Below, in pieces: positions 1-8,311 of a DNA stretch of 48,563 nt (positions are counted from its first letter, which is position 1; each line of letters starts with the position of its first letter). Made by a program: the position numbers and the translations under genes. Location of the stretch: positions 1 through 48,563 of the forward strand of contig CALLMM010000049.1 of the NCBI GenBank assembly GCA_938005745.1, read 5' to 3'. The notes under the pieces were generated by a model. That model saw only the letters and a program-made list of their open reading frames with translations, ran no database searches and was not told the DNA's origin. Origin of the DNA: an uncultured Chthonomonadales bacterium. Lineage in GTDB: Bacteria > Armatimonadota > Chthonomonadetes > Chthonomonadales > CAJBBX01.

Positions 1-198
1 CGCCTGCTCGGCGTTGGCGATGGTCTGCATGTTTGCCCGGCAGGTCTTGAGCTGGGAATCGGAGACGGCGCCCAGATAGAGGGGCAGCGCCACCGCCATC
101 AGGATCGCCAGCACCAGAATGACCACCAGCAGCTCGATCAATGTAAAGCCCTTGCGCCGTCCATTTGACCGCTTCGGGCGAGTAAGCATAAGCTTCAT
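1..198 (-). CDS. Type IV pilin-like (prepilin) protein, C-terminus outside window
   Basis: The gene reads off the left edge, so only the first 66 codons are seen. After a basic leader (KRSNGRRKG) comes the class III prepilin site G^FTLIELL, followed by about 20 hydrophobic residues that form the N-terminal pilin helix. A prepilin peptidase would cut after the Gly and methylate the Phe. The protein then continues as SDSQLKTCRANMQTIANAEQA, nearly the same as the next gene (444-866), so the two are tandem paralogues. An ATG three codons further in is also possible. Such proteins form pilus or type II secretion pseudopilus subunits; which one applies here cannot be told. Confidence 0.85.
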   Translation of the reverse strand, partial: MKLMLTRPKRSNGRRKGFTLIELLVVILVLAILMAVALPLYLGAVSDSQLKTCRANMQTIANAEQA

Positions 199-295
199 CG
201 AAATCAAATCCTTTCACCGCGTCATGCGGGCGAGAGTGAACTGGCAAACGTTTTTGGGTTCTGTGATCTTTCGCCTCTGCTTCGATCGGCGATCC

Positions 296-316
296 GGCAG
301 GCTCTCTACGCCTGCC
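296..316. other. Short inverted repeat between pilin genes
   Basis: A perfect 7-bp stem (296-302 with 310-316) encloses a 7-nt loop. It has no U-tract on either strand. It lies with the next hairpin in the 245-bp gap between the two pilin genes and may belong to the leader of the first. Confidence 0.35.
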
Positions 317-337
317 GCGATCCCCGTATTTTCCACA

Positions 338-364
338 GTGGAAGCAACATTGAGTTGCTTCCAC
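338..364 (-). terminator. Strong hairpin downstream of pilin gene 444-866
   Basis: A perfect 11-bp stem (338-348 with 354-364) with a 5-nt loop lies about 80 bp past the pilin stop codon on the minus strand. No clear U-run follows, so this may be a weak or factor-assisted terminator, or an RNA-stabilising 3' hairpin, rather than a canonical intrinsic terminator. Confidence 0.4.
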
Positions 365-443
365 ACTCCTGCAAAAAGATCACATAGTTTTTCACTGTCA
401 GACAGAACGGAAAGCCCCCTGCAGACCTCTCCAGCGACCGTTT

Positions 444-866
444 CTACTCCGAGTCCACGCCAGGCGCAAATGAGCCGTGCGCCGGATGCGAACATCGAAT
501 GATCAGCGACCCTGCCGGGACGGTCTGACCGTTATCGGAGGTCGCGGATCCGTCCGAGATCTCCACGCTGTAGGAGCCGTTATAGGGACAGACCGGCGTC
601 GCGGTGGATCCCATGCTCGCGTTCAACTGGTTCAGATCGGTCGTGTAGCTGAAGTTAGAGCTGCGTAGGCGGAACGCCTGCTCCGCGCTGGCGATCGTCT
701 GCATATTGGCACGGCAAGCCTTTCGTCCTGCATCGGTGACTGCTCCGAGATACAATGGCATCGCCACTGCCATCAGGATAGCAATGACAAGCACGACGAC
801 TAACATCTCAATCAGCGTGAAACCACGCCGCCCGCGCTTTGCGGTCCGTTGCTTGTTTCTCTGCAC
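444..866 (-). CDS. Type IV pilin-like (prepilin) protein
   Basis: This is a 140-residue protein with a 15-residue basic leader ending RRG, cut before FTLIEMLVVVLV, the class III prepilin signal with the conserved Glu at mature position 5. A hydrophobic helix spans about residues 16-38. The short C-terminal half has three Cys (CRANMQ, PVCPY and IIRCSH) and a Ser/Thr-rich stretch. It is paralogous to the truncated gene at 1-198, with the shared block CRANMQTIA-AEQA. The short length fits a minor pilin or pseudopilin; the sequence does not say whether it serves motility, adhesion or secretion. No assembly ATPase is in the window. Confidence 0.85.
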   Translation of the reverse strand: MQRNKQRTAKRGRRGFTLIEMLVVVLVIAILMAVAMPLYLGAVTDAGRKACRANMQTIASAEQAFRLRSSNFSYTTDLNQLNASMGSTATPVCPYNGSYSVEISDGSATSDNGQTVPAGSLIIRCSHPAHGSFAPGVDSE

Positions 867-1141
867 GTCTTTGGCCCTCCGTCGAACTGACTTGGATCGT
901 TCACATCATGCTTGAAGATAGAGAAGTGCTGCCCGTCTCGAAGCGATCCTGCAGCCGCCGGATGGTTATAACGCAGATTTTTTCCACATTTATGCGCGAA
1001 TCACCATTATGAAAAGTGCATTCTGCGCCCGATACGCGATTCCGGTAATCTCCACATCCGTGAAACGCGCAGTACGGCAGGATTTCTCTCTGCGGCGCAA
1101 GAATGTTAGGCACAGGCTTTTCTGAATCTTAAGAGGATTGT

Positions 1142-2335
1142 ATGCGTATCGCCTATTTCGACTGCTTCTGCGGTCTGTCCGGGGATATGACACTGGGCGC
1201 GCTGATCGCCTGCGGCGTGGAGGAGGAGTATCTGCGGCAGCAGTTAGCGCGGCTTAAACTGCCCGGCTGGTCGCTGCAGACGCAGCCGGTCTCGGTCAAC
1301 GGCATCGGCGCGACGGACGTTACGATCACGCAGACCGAGCCGCAGAGCGCGCACCGGCATCTCTCCGATATCGCCGCGATCCTGGACAACAGCGACCTGA
1401 GCGACGGCGTCCGCACAAAGGCGCTGGCGATCTTCCGCCGGCTGGCAGAGGCGGAGGCGCGCGTTCATCAGACGACGCCCGACCGGGTGCACTTTCATGA
1501 AGTCGGCGCGCTAGACGCCATCGTGGATGTGGTCGGAACCTGTATCGCGCTGGAGCGGCTGGGAGTCGAGGCGGTCCACTGCGCCCCCCTGCCGATGAGC
1601 CGGGGAACTGTGCGCTGCGAACACGGGGTGATGCCGGTCCCGGTCCCCGCCGTGCTGGAACTGGCGAAAGGGCTGCCGGTCTACAGCGTGGATATCGAGG
1701 GGGAGATCGTTACGCCGACCGGAGCCGCCATCGTCGCCACGCTGGCGGAGCAGTTCGGACCGATGCCGACGATGACCCTCAGGACCGCCGGATACGGCGC
1801 GGGAAAGAAGCGGTTTCGTAACCGTCCCAACCTGCTGCGGGTTATCCTCGGGGAGAGAGCGGACGCCCTCTTCAGCGGCGCGCCGGAGATCATGGCGCTG
1901 GAGACCAACCTGGACGACTTCTCGCCGCAGTTTTATGAGGAGCTGATCGAACGCCTGATGACGGCGGGCGCGCTGGATGTCTTCCTGACGCCGATCCAGA
2001 TGAAAAAAGGCAGACCGGCGACCCTGCTGCGTGTGCTGGCTCCAATGGAGACCGCCGAAATGCTGGCGTCGCTGCTCTTCACGGAGACCACGACGCTCGG
2101 CGTGCGTTTTACGCCCATGCGCCGCCTCTGCCTGGAGCGCGAATGGAAGAGCGTCGAAACCGCTTACGGTCTGATCCGTATTAAGATTGGACGCTGGCAG
2201 GGTAACGAAACCACTGCCGCGCCCGAATATGAAGATGTGAAGGCGGCGGCGCGCCAGCATAACGCGCCGCTCAAGGCGGTCTATGAGGCGGCGCTTGCCG
2301 CCTATCGCGCCTGTCAGCGCGACGGCAACCATTAG
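1142..2335 (+). CDS. larC: LarC, nickel insertion into the pyridinium-dithiocarboxylate (nickel-pincer) cofactor
   Basis: This is 397 residues beginning MRIAYFDCFCGLSGDM, the LarC signature. LarC is a CTP-dependent cyclometallase that inserts nickel into the P2TMN precursor to make the nickel-pincer cofactor of lactate racemase and related LarA enzymes. Further family landmarks are HFHEVGALDAIVDVVG, EIVTPTGAA and PIQMKKGRPATLL. The RBS (AGAGG, 6 nt before the ATG) supports the start. In lactobacilli the protein is split and joined by programmed frameshifting; here it is one uninterrupted frame, although an A6 run occurs at the MKK codons near 2004. No larA, larB or larE is nearby, so the client enzyme must lie elsewhere. 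Confidence 0.93.
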   Translation: MRIAYFDCFCGLSGDMTLGALIACGVEEEYLRQQLARLKLPGWSLQTQPVSVNGIGATDVTITQTEPQSAHRHLSDIAAILDNSDLSDGVRTKALAIFRRLAEAEARVHQTTPDRVHFHEVGALDAIVDVVGTCIALERLGVEAVHCAPLPMSRGTVRCEHGVMPVPVPAVLELAKGLPVYSVDIEGEIVTPTGAAIVATLAEQFGPMPTMTLRTAGYGAGKKRFRNRPNLLRVILGERADALFSGAPEIMALETNLDDFSPQFYEELIERLMTAGALDVFLTPIQMKKGRPATLLRVLAPMETAEMLASLLFTETTTLGVRFTPMRRLCLEREWKSVETAYGLIRIKIGRWQGNETTAAPEYEDVKAAARQHNAPLKAVYEAALAAYRACQRDGNH

Positions 2336-2381
2336 CGCGACGGCGACCGACAGCCTGCGCCGTTGGGAAGTAGGCAACACG

Positions 2382-2897
2382 ATGGATCAGGGTCAGAGTC
2401 GCATTCAGTGCCCGCGCTGTCGGGCGAATAACTTTCCCGGAAAGACACACTGCTGGCAGTGCCGCAGCCCGCTTCCGCCTCCCGAAGCGGTACTGCTTGC
2501 CGTTGCGCCGGCGGCTGCCGCCTCTCCTATGGCAAACAGACCGCTGCGCTCTGCGCTGCGGTTTGCGCTGCCCGTGGGACTGGGACTGGCGGTGGTGATC
2601 CTGGCTGCGCTCCTGTTCAGCAGCCGCCCGACGCCCTCGCATCGCGCTGCGGTCAACGAGTTCGCCCGGGAACAGGCGCAGCTGGAGGAGCAGCTCCGGC
2701 GCATGAATCGCGGCGACTCCTTCCGCTTCGCCAGCCCGGAGGAGGAGCAGGCGCGGCGGGAGCTGCGACGGCTGGAGCGACAGCTGGAGACGACCGCCCC
2801 CCCGCCCGCCGGTTCCGACGGGCGCGTGCATCTTCGCTCCGGAGGCAGTCTCTCCCGCGAGGAGTACGACCGCTTTCTGCGCGACCTGAACCGCTGA
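2382..2897 (+). CDS. Zinc-ribbon membrane protein of unknown function
   Basis: This is a 171-residue protein. Residues 10-27 form a double zinc knuckle, CPRC-x10-CWQC, followed by a Pro/Ala-rich linker. One transmembrane helix spans about residues 61-80 (ALPVGLGLAVVILAALLF). A charged, probably coiled-coil region full of Glu, Arg and Gln covers about 90-150, and the C-terminus ends in a segment like a short charged helix (LSREEYDRFLRDLNR). It starts 46 bp after larC, so it is probably co-transcribed with larC. The layout (zinc ribbon, one membrane helix, charged tail) is common in uncharacterised envelope proteins. I do not recognise a named family. An in-frame upstream ATG at 2283 would overlap larC and has no better support. 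Confidence 0.7.
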   Translation: MDQGQSRIQCPRCRANNFPGKTHCWQCRSPLPPPEAVLLAVAPAAAASPMANRPLRSALRFALPVGLGLAVVILAALLFSSRPTPSHRAAVNEFAREQAQLEEQLRRMNRGDSFRFASPEEEQARRELRRLERQLETTAPPPAGSDGRVHLRSGGSLSREEYDRFLRDLNR

Positions 2898-2943
2898 CGC
2901 GACGCGGCAGCCCGCCCTGCCACACCCTTCCAAGGAGATATTC

Positions 2944-3234
2944 ATGCGTCTGTTGTTTATCATCTGCGACGCCAGCGCCGACGCCCGGGTGATGGGTCTG
3001 CTGGAAAAGCTGGAGGTGCCCGGCTACACGCGATTCACCGGCGCGATCGGCAACGGAACGCGCGGACGCCGGGAAGGAACGCCGATCTGGCCCGGACTGA
3101 ACTCGATGGTGATGACCTGCGTGCCGGAGGAGATGGTCGCCGGGGTTCTGGAAGCGCTGAACAGACTCTCGGCGGAGCGTCAGGGACGACTCGCGCTGAA
3201 GGTCTTCTCCGTCCCCGCAGAACAGTTCGAATAG
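2944..3234 (+). CDS. PII-like small signalling protein
   Basis: This is 96 residues behind a very good RBS (AAGGAGAT, 6 nt before the ATG). The sequence has the beta-alpha-beta ferredoxin-like pattern of PII proteins: an opening strand MRLLFIICD, a helix, a central region GYTRFTGAIGNGTRGRREGT in the T-loop position, then a strand (NSMVMTCV) and a helix (EMVAGVLEALNRLS). The Gly/Arg-rich loop and the IWPGLNS block resemble PII-like proteins outside classical GlnB/GlnK, which often bind adenylyl nucleotides. The canonical GlnB uridylylated Tyr motif is absent. The ligand and partner are unknown. The tail KVFSVPAEQFE suggests a complete protein. Confidence 0.6.
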   Translation: MRLLFIICDASADARVMGLLEKLEVPGYTRFTGAIGNGTRGRREGTPIWPGLNSMVMTCVPEEMVAGVLEALNRLSAERQGRLALKVFSVPAEQFE

Positions 3235-3510
3235 GGCGTAGACGCCGCCTCTGCCCGTTCTCTCGCCCTGCGCGCCATTGCCCTCCCAGCGCCTCCGGAC
3301 GATCCAGGCGCCCTCCCGGACAATTCTGGCGTTCTACACCTCTTTTTCCACTCTAGTCCGCGCGCGATTTAGCCGATTAATTCGTTGTAGATTGAGTCTC
3401 CGACCGTATCCCTCTTCCGTGATGAAGCGGCAAAAACCGGCGTCGCTGCCTGTTGGGATATGAACGATCCGGACAGACTCTTAGAATCGCATCTCTACAG
3501 GCTGTGGAAA

Positions 3511-4992
3511 ATGAGAATTCTGGTTGCCGAAGATGACAGCGTCTCCGCGCTGATCCTGCGCCGCACACTGGAAAAGATGGGTTACGAGGTTACCGTCGCC
3601 CACGACGGGCTGGAAGCCTGGGATCGGATCATCCGAGAAGACTACCGGCTGGTGATCTCCGACTGGATGATGCCAAACATGGACGGCGTGCAGCTGTGCC
3701 GTCGGATTCGAAGCCGCAAAGATAGCCCCTACGTCTATATCATTCTGCTGACCGCCAAAGGCGCGCGCGAAGACCGCTTTGAAGGCATGGAGGCAGGAGC
3801 CGACGACTTTCTGGTGAAGCCGCTCGATACCACCGATCTAGCCGCGCGACTGAACGTAGCGCGCCGCATCCTCTCCATGCAGCAGGAGCTTCAGGAGCGT
3901 ACAGAGATACAGCAGCGGCTGGCGGAGGAGCTTGAGCAGAAGAACCGCGACCTCATCGATGCGGCCGAGCTGATGCAGCAGGCGAATCACCGCTTCGCGC
4001 AGTTGTTTGAGGGGTTGCCCGTCGCCTGCTACTCCTGTGATGAAGAGGGACGCATCTTCGAGTGGAATCAGGCTGCCTATGAACTGTTCGGTTACCAGCC
4101 GCATGAGGTGATCGCCCGCTATATCTGGGATCTCTTCCCGGAGGAGTGCCCTCAGAAGCAGCAGAAACAGCTCGCGGATAGACGGGAGATGATCCGGCAG
4201 GTGATCGCCGGACAGGAGCTGATGGGAATGGAGGCGACGCTGCGCGCCAAAGACGGGACCCCGCTGTGCGTGCTGATGAACATCATTCCGCTGCGAACCA
4301 CTTCCGAAGCGATCACCGGGCTGATCTGCGCCAACGTGGACATCACCCGACGCAAAATGTTGGAGAACGAACTGGCGCACAAGTACGAGGTGGAGAAGGA
4401 CCTCAATCGTCAGCTGCAGCAGAAACGGGAGGAACTGATCCGCGCAAATGAGAGGCTGGCGGAGATGGTTACGACCGACGGCTTAACCGGTTTGAAAAAC
4501 CATCGCTACTTCCGGGAGACCCTGGAAAAGGCGTTTATGCGCGCGGTGCGGGAAGGCGCGCCGCTCTCCATTGTGATGCTGGACGTGGACAGATTTAAAC
4601 AGTACAACGACACCTTCGGGCATCCCGCAGGTGATGAGGTGCTCCGAACCGTCGCCGCGCTGCTGCAGCGCAGTACGCGCCGCCACGATCTGGTAGCGCG
4701 CTACGGTGGCGAGGAGTTCGTTCTTCTGCTGCCCAACACCGGAGAGAACGAGGCGCGCAAGGTGGCGGAGCGGACGAGAAAAGCGGTTGCCAATCACCCA
4801 TGGACGCTGCGCCCCGTCACCATCAGCCTGGGGATAGCGACCCTGGATCAGGACGCCTCCTCGCCCTCCCAGCTGGTAGATCAGGCGGACAAGGCGCTTT
4901 ACATCTCCAAAAACCACGGGCGCAACCGGGTGACCCACAGTTCCGATGTGGTGACCGAGCTTTTCGAGCGATCCGGCTACCGCGCCGCCTGA
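3511..4992 (+). CDS. Response regulator-PAS-diguanylate cyclase
   Basis: From the chosen start MRILVAEDD the protein is 493 residues; an upstream in-frame ATG at 3460 would add 17 residues that lie outside the receiver fold. Numbered from 3460, a REC domain covers about 18-135 (acid pocket D25/D26, phospho-acceptor D68 in VISDWMMPN, K120), then a coiled coil, a PAS domain at about 175-295, a second coiled coil, and a GGDEF domain at about 335-495. The active-site motif is GGEEF (416-420), preceded by RRHD at 407-410, a proper RxxD inhibitory site. It therefore probably makes cyclic di-GMP when phosphorylated and is inhibited by its product. No cognate kinase is adjacent. Confidence 0.92.
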   Translation: MRILVAEDDSVSALILRRTLEKMGYEVTVAHDGLEAWDRIIREDYRLVISDWMMPNMDGVQLCRRIRSRKDSPYVYIILLTAKGAREDRFEGMEAGADDFLVKPLDTTDLAARLNVARRILSMQQELQERTEIQQRLAEELEQKNRDLIDAAELMQQANHRFAQLFEGLPVACYSCDEEGRIFEWNQAAYELFGYQPHEVIARYIWDLFPEECPQKQQKQLADRREMIRQVIAGQELMGMEATLRAKDGTPLCVLMNIIPLRTTSEAITGLICANVDITRRKMLENELAHKYEVEKDLNRQLQQKREELIRANERLAEMVTTDGLTGLKNHRYFRETLEKAFMRAVREGAPLSIVMLDVDRFKQYNDTFGHPAGDEVLRTVAALLQRSTRRHDLVARYGGEEFVLLLPNTGENEARKVAERTRKAVANHPWTLRPVTISLGIATLDQDASSPSQLVDQADKALYISKNHGRNRVTHSSDVVTELFERSGYRAA

Positions 4993-5015
4993 GCGCGGCA
5001 TTCACATGCCTGCGC
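4993..5015. terminator. Hairpin between convergent genes
   Basis: A 9-bp GC-rich stem with one bulged base and a TCAC loop (5002-5005) lies between the convergent diguanylate cyclase and ribF stop codons. It has the position of a shared bidirectional terminator but no U-run. Confidence 0.4.
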
Positions 5016-5026
5016 GAGCGGCGCCG

Positions 5027-5950
5027 CTACTTCAGCAGTTCGGCGACCTGCGCCACATCGCGCCCCATCTGCTCCACCAGCGCCTCCAGCGTCTGGAACC
5101 GAAGCTCATCCCGCAGCCGCGCCGCAAACTCGATCTCCAGCGTCTCCCCGTACAGATCGCCGGAGAAGTCCAGCAGAAACACTTCGATGGTGCGCTGCGT
5201 TCCGCCGACCGTCGGACGCATCCCGATGCTGCACGCGCCTTTCGCCCGGTGCTCCCTCCAGCGCACGCGCACCGCATAGATACCGTCCGCCGGAACCACC
5301 ATCGGCACAACCGGACGCAGGTTCGCGGTGGGATAGCCCAGCCGGCGCCCCAGTTTTTCGCCCTCCACCACCACGCCGGTCAACGCATAGGGGCGTCCGA
5401 GGATCGCCTCCGCTCCCGCCAGATCGCCCCGGCGCAGCAGCGTTCGGATGCGGGAACTGCTGGCGCGCTCCCCCCCGACCATCACCGGCGCCAGCACATG
5501 CAGTGTATAGCCGAACCGCTCCTGCTGCGCCTCCAGGTAGGCGATATCGCCCTCCTGATTGCGCCCGAACCGGAAGCCGTCCCCGACCAGCACAGCGCGC
5601 GCCCCCAGACGCTCCTTCAGAATATCTCTCAGGAACGCCTCCGGAGTCATCTCGCGCAGCGCGGCGTCGAAGCGCGCGATAACCAGGCAGTCCACGCCCA
5701 GCGCCTCGATCCATCGCTGCCGCTGCTCCGGGGTGCACAGATAGCCGGGAGCGCGTTCCGGGGTGAGCAGTTCGGAGGGGTGGCGGTCAAAGGTGAAGAC
5801 CAGCGAGGGGCGGCTGTGGGCGCGGGCGTCGGCGACGGCGGCGGAGATCAGCGCCTGATGACCGCGATGGACGCCGTCGAAGGTGCCGATGGCGACGCTG
5901 GCGGCGGCAAACGGCTCCGGAATATTCTCCATGCCTACCCGGACAATCAT
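5027..5950 (-). CDS. ribF: Bifunctional riboflavin kinase / FAD synthetase
   Basis: This is about 307 residues, normal for RibF, which phosphorylates riboflavin to FMN and adenylylates FMN to FAD. The FAD synthetase domain is N-terminal: GTFDGVHRGHQ at residues 22-32 is the nucleotidyltransferase signature, with SSSRIRTLLRRGD near the domain end. The kinase domain follows, with GRPYALTGVVVEGEKLGRRLGYPTAN and the later EVFLLDFSGDLYG. It starts 7 nt after the truB stop and is the last gene of the infB operon. The upstream ATG-in-frame extension would run into truB and lacks conserved sequence. A start at 5932 (MENIPEPF) is a possible alternative with a nearer GGGTAGG. Confidence 0.95.
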   Translation of the reverse strand: MIVRVGMENIPEPFAAASVAIGTFDGVHRGHQALISAAVADARAHSRPSLVFTFDRHPSELLTPERAPGYLCTPEQRQRWIEALGVDCLVIARFDAALREMTPEAFLRDILKERLGARAVLVGDGFRFGRNQEGDIAYLEAQQERFGYTLHVLAPVMVGGERASSSRIRTLLRRGDLAGAEAILGRPYALTGVVVEGEKLGRRLGYPTANLRPVVPMVVPADGIYAVRVRWREHRAKGACSIGMRPTVGGTQRTIEVFLLDFSGDLYGETLEIEFAARLRDELRFQTLEALVEQMGRDVAQVAELLK

Positions 5951-5957
5951 AAGCGAT

Positions 5958-6878
5958 TCAAGACGAGACTCGGGGCGCGCCGCAGGAGGATTCCGCAAGC
6001 ACCTTGATCGGCGCAAGATGTCCCGCCTGCTCCCGCGCAACGGCGACCGCCTCCCGGCGCGCATTCAACAGCAGGCAGAGCGAACCGGAACCGCCGCGGA
6101 TAAGATCGGCGCGAACGCGCTGCCCCTGTCGTATTCGCCGCTCCTCCTCCTCCGTCAGAACGATCTGCTGCCAGCCGGACAGCGCATCGGCAATGGAGCG
6201 CAGAGACTCCGCCAGCGCGCCTTCCGCCCGGAGAGCCTCCAGCTGCTCCAGCGTCCGCGCCTCCTCCAGCGAAAAGTCTCCCGCCCGCGTGCGGATCAGG
6301 GAGTTCATCATGCCGCCGACTCCCAGATACGCCCCGATATCGGCTGCCAGCGTGCGAATATAGGTTCCGGCGGAGCAGACGATCTTCAGCGTGGCGGTCG
6401 GATGCACACCGGGAGCAAACCCGGTCATCTCCAGGTGAAATATCTCCACCGGACGCGCCTCGCGCTCCACCTCCAGCCCCTGCCGCGCCAGTTCGTAGAG
6501 CCGCCTCCCCGCATGATGCACGGCGGAGACCATCGGCGGGGTCTGCACTATTTTACCGCGAAACGGGACGAGCGCGTCGCGTACCGCCGCTTCGGTCAGA
6601 TGACCGGCGTCCTGCTCGGTCAGGATGGATCCGGTCGAGTCCTGCGTGTCGGTCGTTACGCCGAAGACGACCTCGGCGAGATACTCCTTGGTCCCGGCAG
6701 TCAGATACTCGACGATGCGGGTCGCCTGCCCGATACAGACCGTCAGGACGCCCGTCGCCATCGGGTCGAGCGTGCCGGCATGTCCGACGCGGCGCGTTCC
6801 GAAGAGACGGCGTAGGCGATTGACCACATCGTGCGAGGTGATCCCCTCCGGCTTGTGAACGATGACTACGCCATCCAT
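5958..6878 (-). CDS. truB: tRNA pseudouridine-55 synthase
   Basis: This is 306 residues. TruB makes pseudouridine 55 in the T-arm of tRNAs. The N-terminal DGVVIVHKPEGITSHDVV and the catalytic motif GHAGTLDPMATGVL (Asp38) are textbook, and later blocks QTPPMVSAVHHAGRRLYELAR and GTYIRTLAADIG are conserved. The C-terminal PUA-like part is present but short. The start overlaps the end of nrnA by 13 nt, which indicates translational coupling. Confidence 0.96.
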   Translation of the reverse strand: MDGVVIVHKPEGITSHDVVNRLRRLFGTRRVGHAGTLDPMATGVLTVCIGQATRIVEYLTAGTKEYLAEVVFGVTTDTQDSTGSILTEQDAGHLTEAAVRDALVPFRGKIVQTPPMVSAVHHAGRRLYELARQGLEVEREARPVEIFHLEMTGFAPGVHPTATLKIVCSAGTYIRTLAADIGAYLGVGGMMNSLIRTRAGDFSLEEARTLEQLEALRAEGALAESLRSIADALSGWQQIVLTEEEERRIRQGQRVRADLIRGGSGSLCLLLNARREAVAVAREQAGHLAPIKVLAESSCGAPRVSS

Positions 6879-7828
6879 CGCTTCACTTCGGCGAGCACCT
6901 TCGATTCAGCTTCGTTGAGGGGAGGATCCAGTGAGCAGCCTGCCGCCAGCGTATGCCCGCCGCCGCCAAACGCCTCAGCGACCCGGCGCACGTCGTAACC
7001 GTTACGGGAGCGCAGATTGACCCGCACCCGCTTGCCCGGTAGCTGATGCAGCAGCACGCCGACCTGCACGCCCCGCGCCGCCCGGACATGGTTGACAATC
7101 CCCTCCGTATCCTCCGGCGCAGCGCCGCACTCCAGAAAGTCCTGCTCGCTCAGCACCGACCAGGCGATCTGTCCGTCGGCAGAGAGCTGCAGCGCCTCCA
7201 GCGCCCGCCCCAGCAGCTTCAAGCCCGCCAGGGAGCGATTCTCGAAGACGATCTCGTTGATCTCCGACGGCGAGGCACCGCACTCCATCAGCTCCGCCGC
7301 AATGCGCAGGGTCTGCGGGGTTACATTGGGGAAACGGAAGACGCCGGTATCGGTGATGATGGCGCACATCAGGCAGTCCGCCACAGCGCGATCCGGCGTG
7401 ACGCCCATCTCTGTGAGCAGCGCGTAGACCAGCTCCCCGGTTGCGGCGGCTTTTGCGTTCACCACCCGGATCTGCCCGAAGCTGCCTTCGGTAACATGGT
7501 GATCTATGCAGAGCGAGACCGGAGCCGCCTCGACAGGTCCCCGCGCCTCTCCGATCCGCTCCACCGAGCCGGTATCGCAGATAATCGCCAGATCGAAATC
7601 GCGCTCCTCGACGCTCCGGACGATCCACTCCTGCCCCGGCAGCCAGCGATAGATCTCCGGAACACCGTGATGGGAGAGCGGCACGGCGACCTTGCCCATC
7701 TGCCGCAGAACATGTGTCAGCGCAAGACTGCTGCCGATGGTATCTCCATCGGGGTTAATATGGCTGGCGAGGACGACCCTGTTAGCCTGTCGTATCGCCT
7801 CCGCCGCTCTCTGAAGATCCGCTTTCAT
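6866..7828 (-). CDS. nrnA: DHH/DHHA1 phosphoesterase (NrnA-type nanoRNase / pAp phosphatase)
   Basis: This is 320 residues from the ATG MKADLQRAAEAI. The DHH domain shows SHINPDGDTIGSSLA (motif I), CDTGS (motif II), CIDHHV (the DHH motif) and ITDTGVFRF. The DHHA1 domain ends with RSRNGYDVRRVAEAFGGGGHTLAAG, the substrate-binding GGGH loop. NrnA degrades 2-5 nt RNAs and dephosphorylates pAp. It sits in its usual place between rbfA and truB. Its start lies 47 nt inside the rbfA frame, so the two overlap. A TTG seven codons upstream is possible but less likely. Confidence 0.93.
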   Translation of the reverse strand: MKADLQRAAEAIRQANRVVLASHINPDGDTIGSSLALTHVLRQMGKVAVPLSHHGVPEIYRWLPGQEWIVRSVEERDFDLAIICDTGSVERIGEARGPVEAAPVSLCIDHHVTEGSFGQIRVVNAKAAATGELVYALLTEMGVTPDRAVADCLMCAIITDTGVFRFPNVTPQTLRIAAELMECGASPSEINEIVFENRSLAGLKLLGRALEALQLSADGQIAWSVLSEQDFLECGAAPEDTEGIVNHVRAARGVQVGVLLHQLPGKRVRVNLRSRNGYDVRRVAEAFGGGGHTLAAGCSLDPPLNEAESKVLAEVKRWMA

Positions 7829-8180
7829 TCGTGTGTGATTCAGCCTCAATCTGCTTTAACAGAGTAAATATGCGCGCTCCGTGCTCGATCGCCTCGTCCA
7901 GCCGAAAGATGATCTCCGGGGCGACCCGCAGGCGGGCGCGTCGTCCGAACTCGCCGCGAATGCGTCCCGCAGCGCGGGTCAGCGCCGCCAGGCTCTCGCT
8001 CTGCGCCGACTCGTCGCCCAGAATGCTCACAAAGACCTTGGCGTGACGCAGGTCGCGCGATATCTGCGCGCCGGTTACCGTGATAAACCCCAGACGCGGG
8101 TCTTTGAGATCGCGTCGAAGCATGTCGCTGATCTCTTCGACCAGCAGCTGCTGTACCTGTTCCTGACGTATGGTTGACAT
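7782..8180 (-). CDS. rbfA: Ribosome-binding factor A
   Basis: This is 132 residues with the RbfA pattern: QEQVQQLLVEEISDMLRRDLKDPRLGFITVTGAQISRDLRHAKVFVSILG, then RIRGEFGRRARLRVAPEIIFRLDEAIEHGARIFTLL. RbfA is a KH-like factor for 30S maturation. After the conserved core a Ser/Gly-rich tail of about 18 residues (ESGSSESGGGDTTG) overlaps the start of nrnA by 47 nt. The tail sequence may therefore be shaped by the overlapping frame rather than by function. Confidence 0.94.
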   Translation of the reverse strand: MSTIRQEQVQQLLVEEISDMLRRDLKDPRLGFITVTGAQISRDLRHAKVFVSILGDESAQSESLAALTRAAGRIRGEFGRRARLRVAPEIIFRLDEAIEHGARIFTLLKQIEAESHTNESGSSESGGGDTTG

Positions 8181-8263
8181 CGTTACGCTCTATCATACAG
8201 AGAAGTTCCGACAGAGGCTGCGCCCCCGCACCGGAGAAAGAGATACGGAAACTCCCTGAAACG

Positions 8264-8293
8264 CCCGCAGAGCGAATCCTCTGACTCTGCGGG
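8264..8293 (-). other. Intercistronic hairpin between ylxP and rbfA
   Basis: A perfect 9-bp GC-rich stem (8264-8272 with 8285-8293) with a 12-nt loop lies in the 131-bp gap, the only sizeable gap in an otherwise tightly packed operon. No U-tract follows on the minus strand, so partial termination, RNA processing or mRNA stability are all possible. Confidence 0.45.
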
Positions 8294-8311
8294 AGCGATC
8301 GCCAGTCGGGA

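Noticed and set aside
3278..3463. 61-codon frame before the diguanylate cyclase
   Set aside because: No RBS, no recognisable motif, Ser/Arg-rich translation; more likely a leader region.
8165..8197. TTGACA on the plus strand and TATGAT on the minus strand between rbfA and ylxP
   Set aside because: They point in the wrong direction or would give a leader of only a few bases before rbfA.
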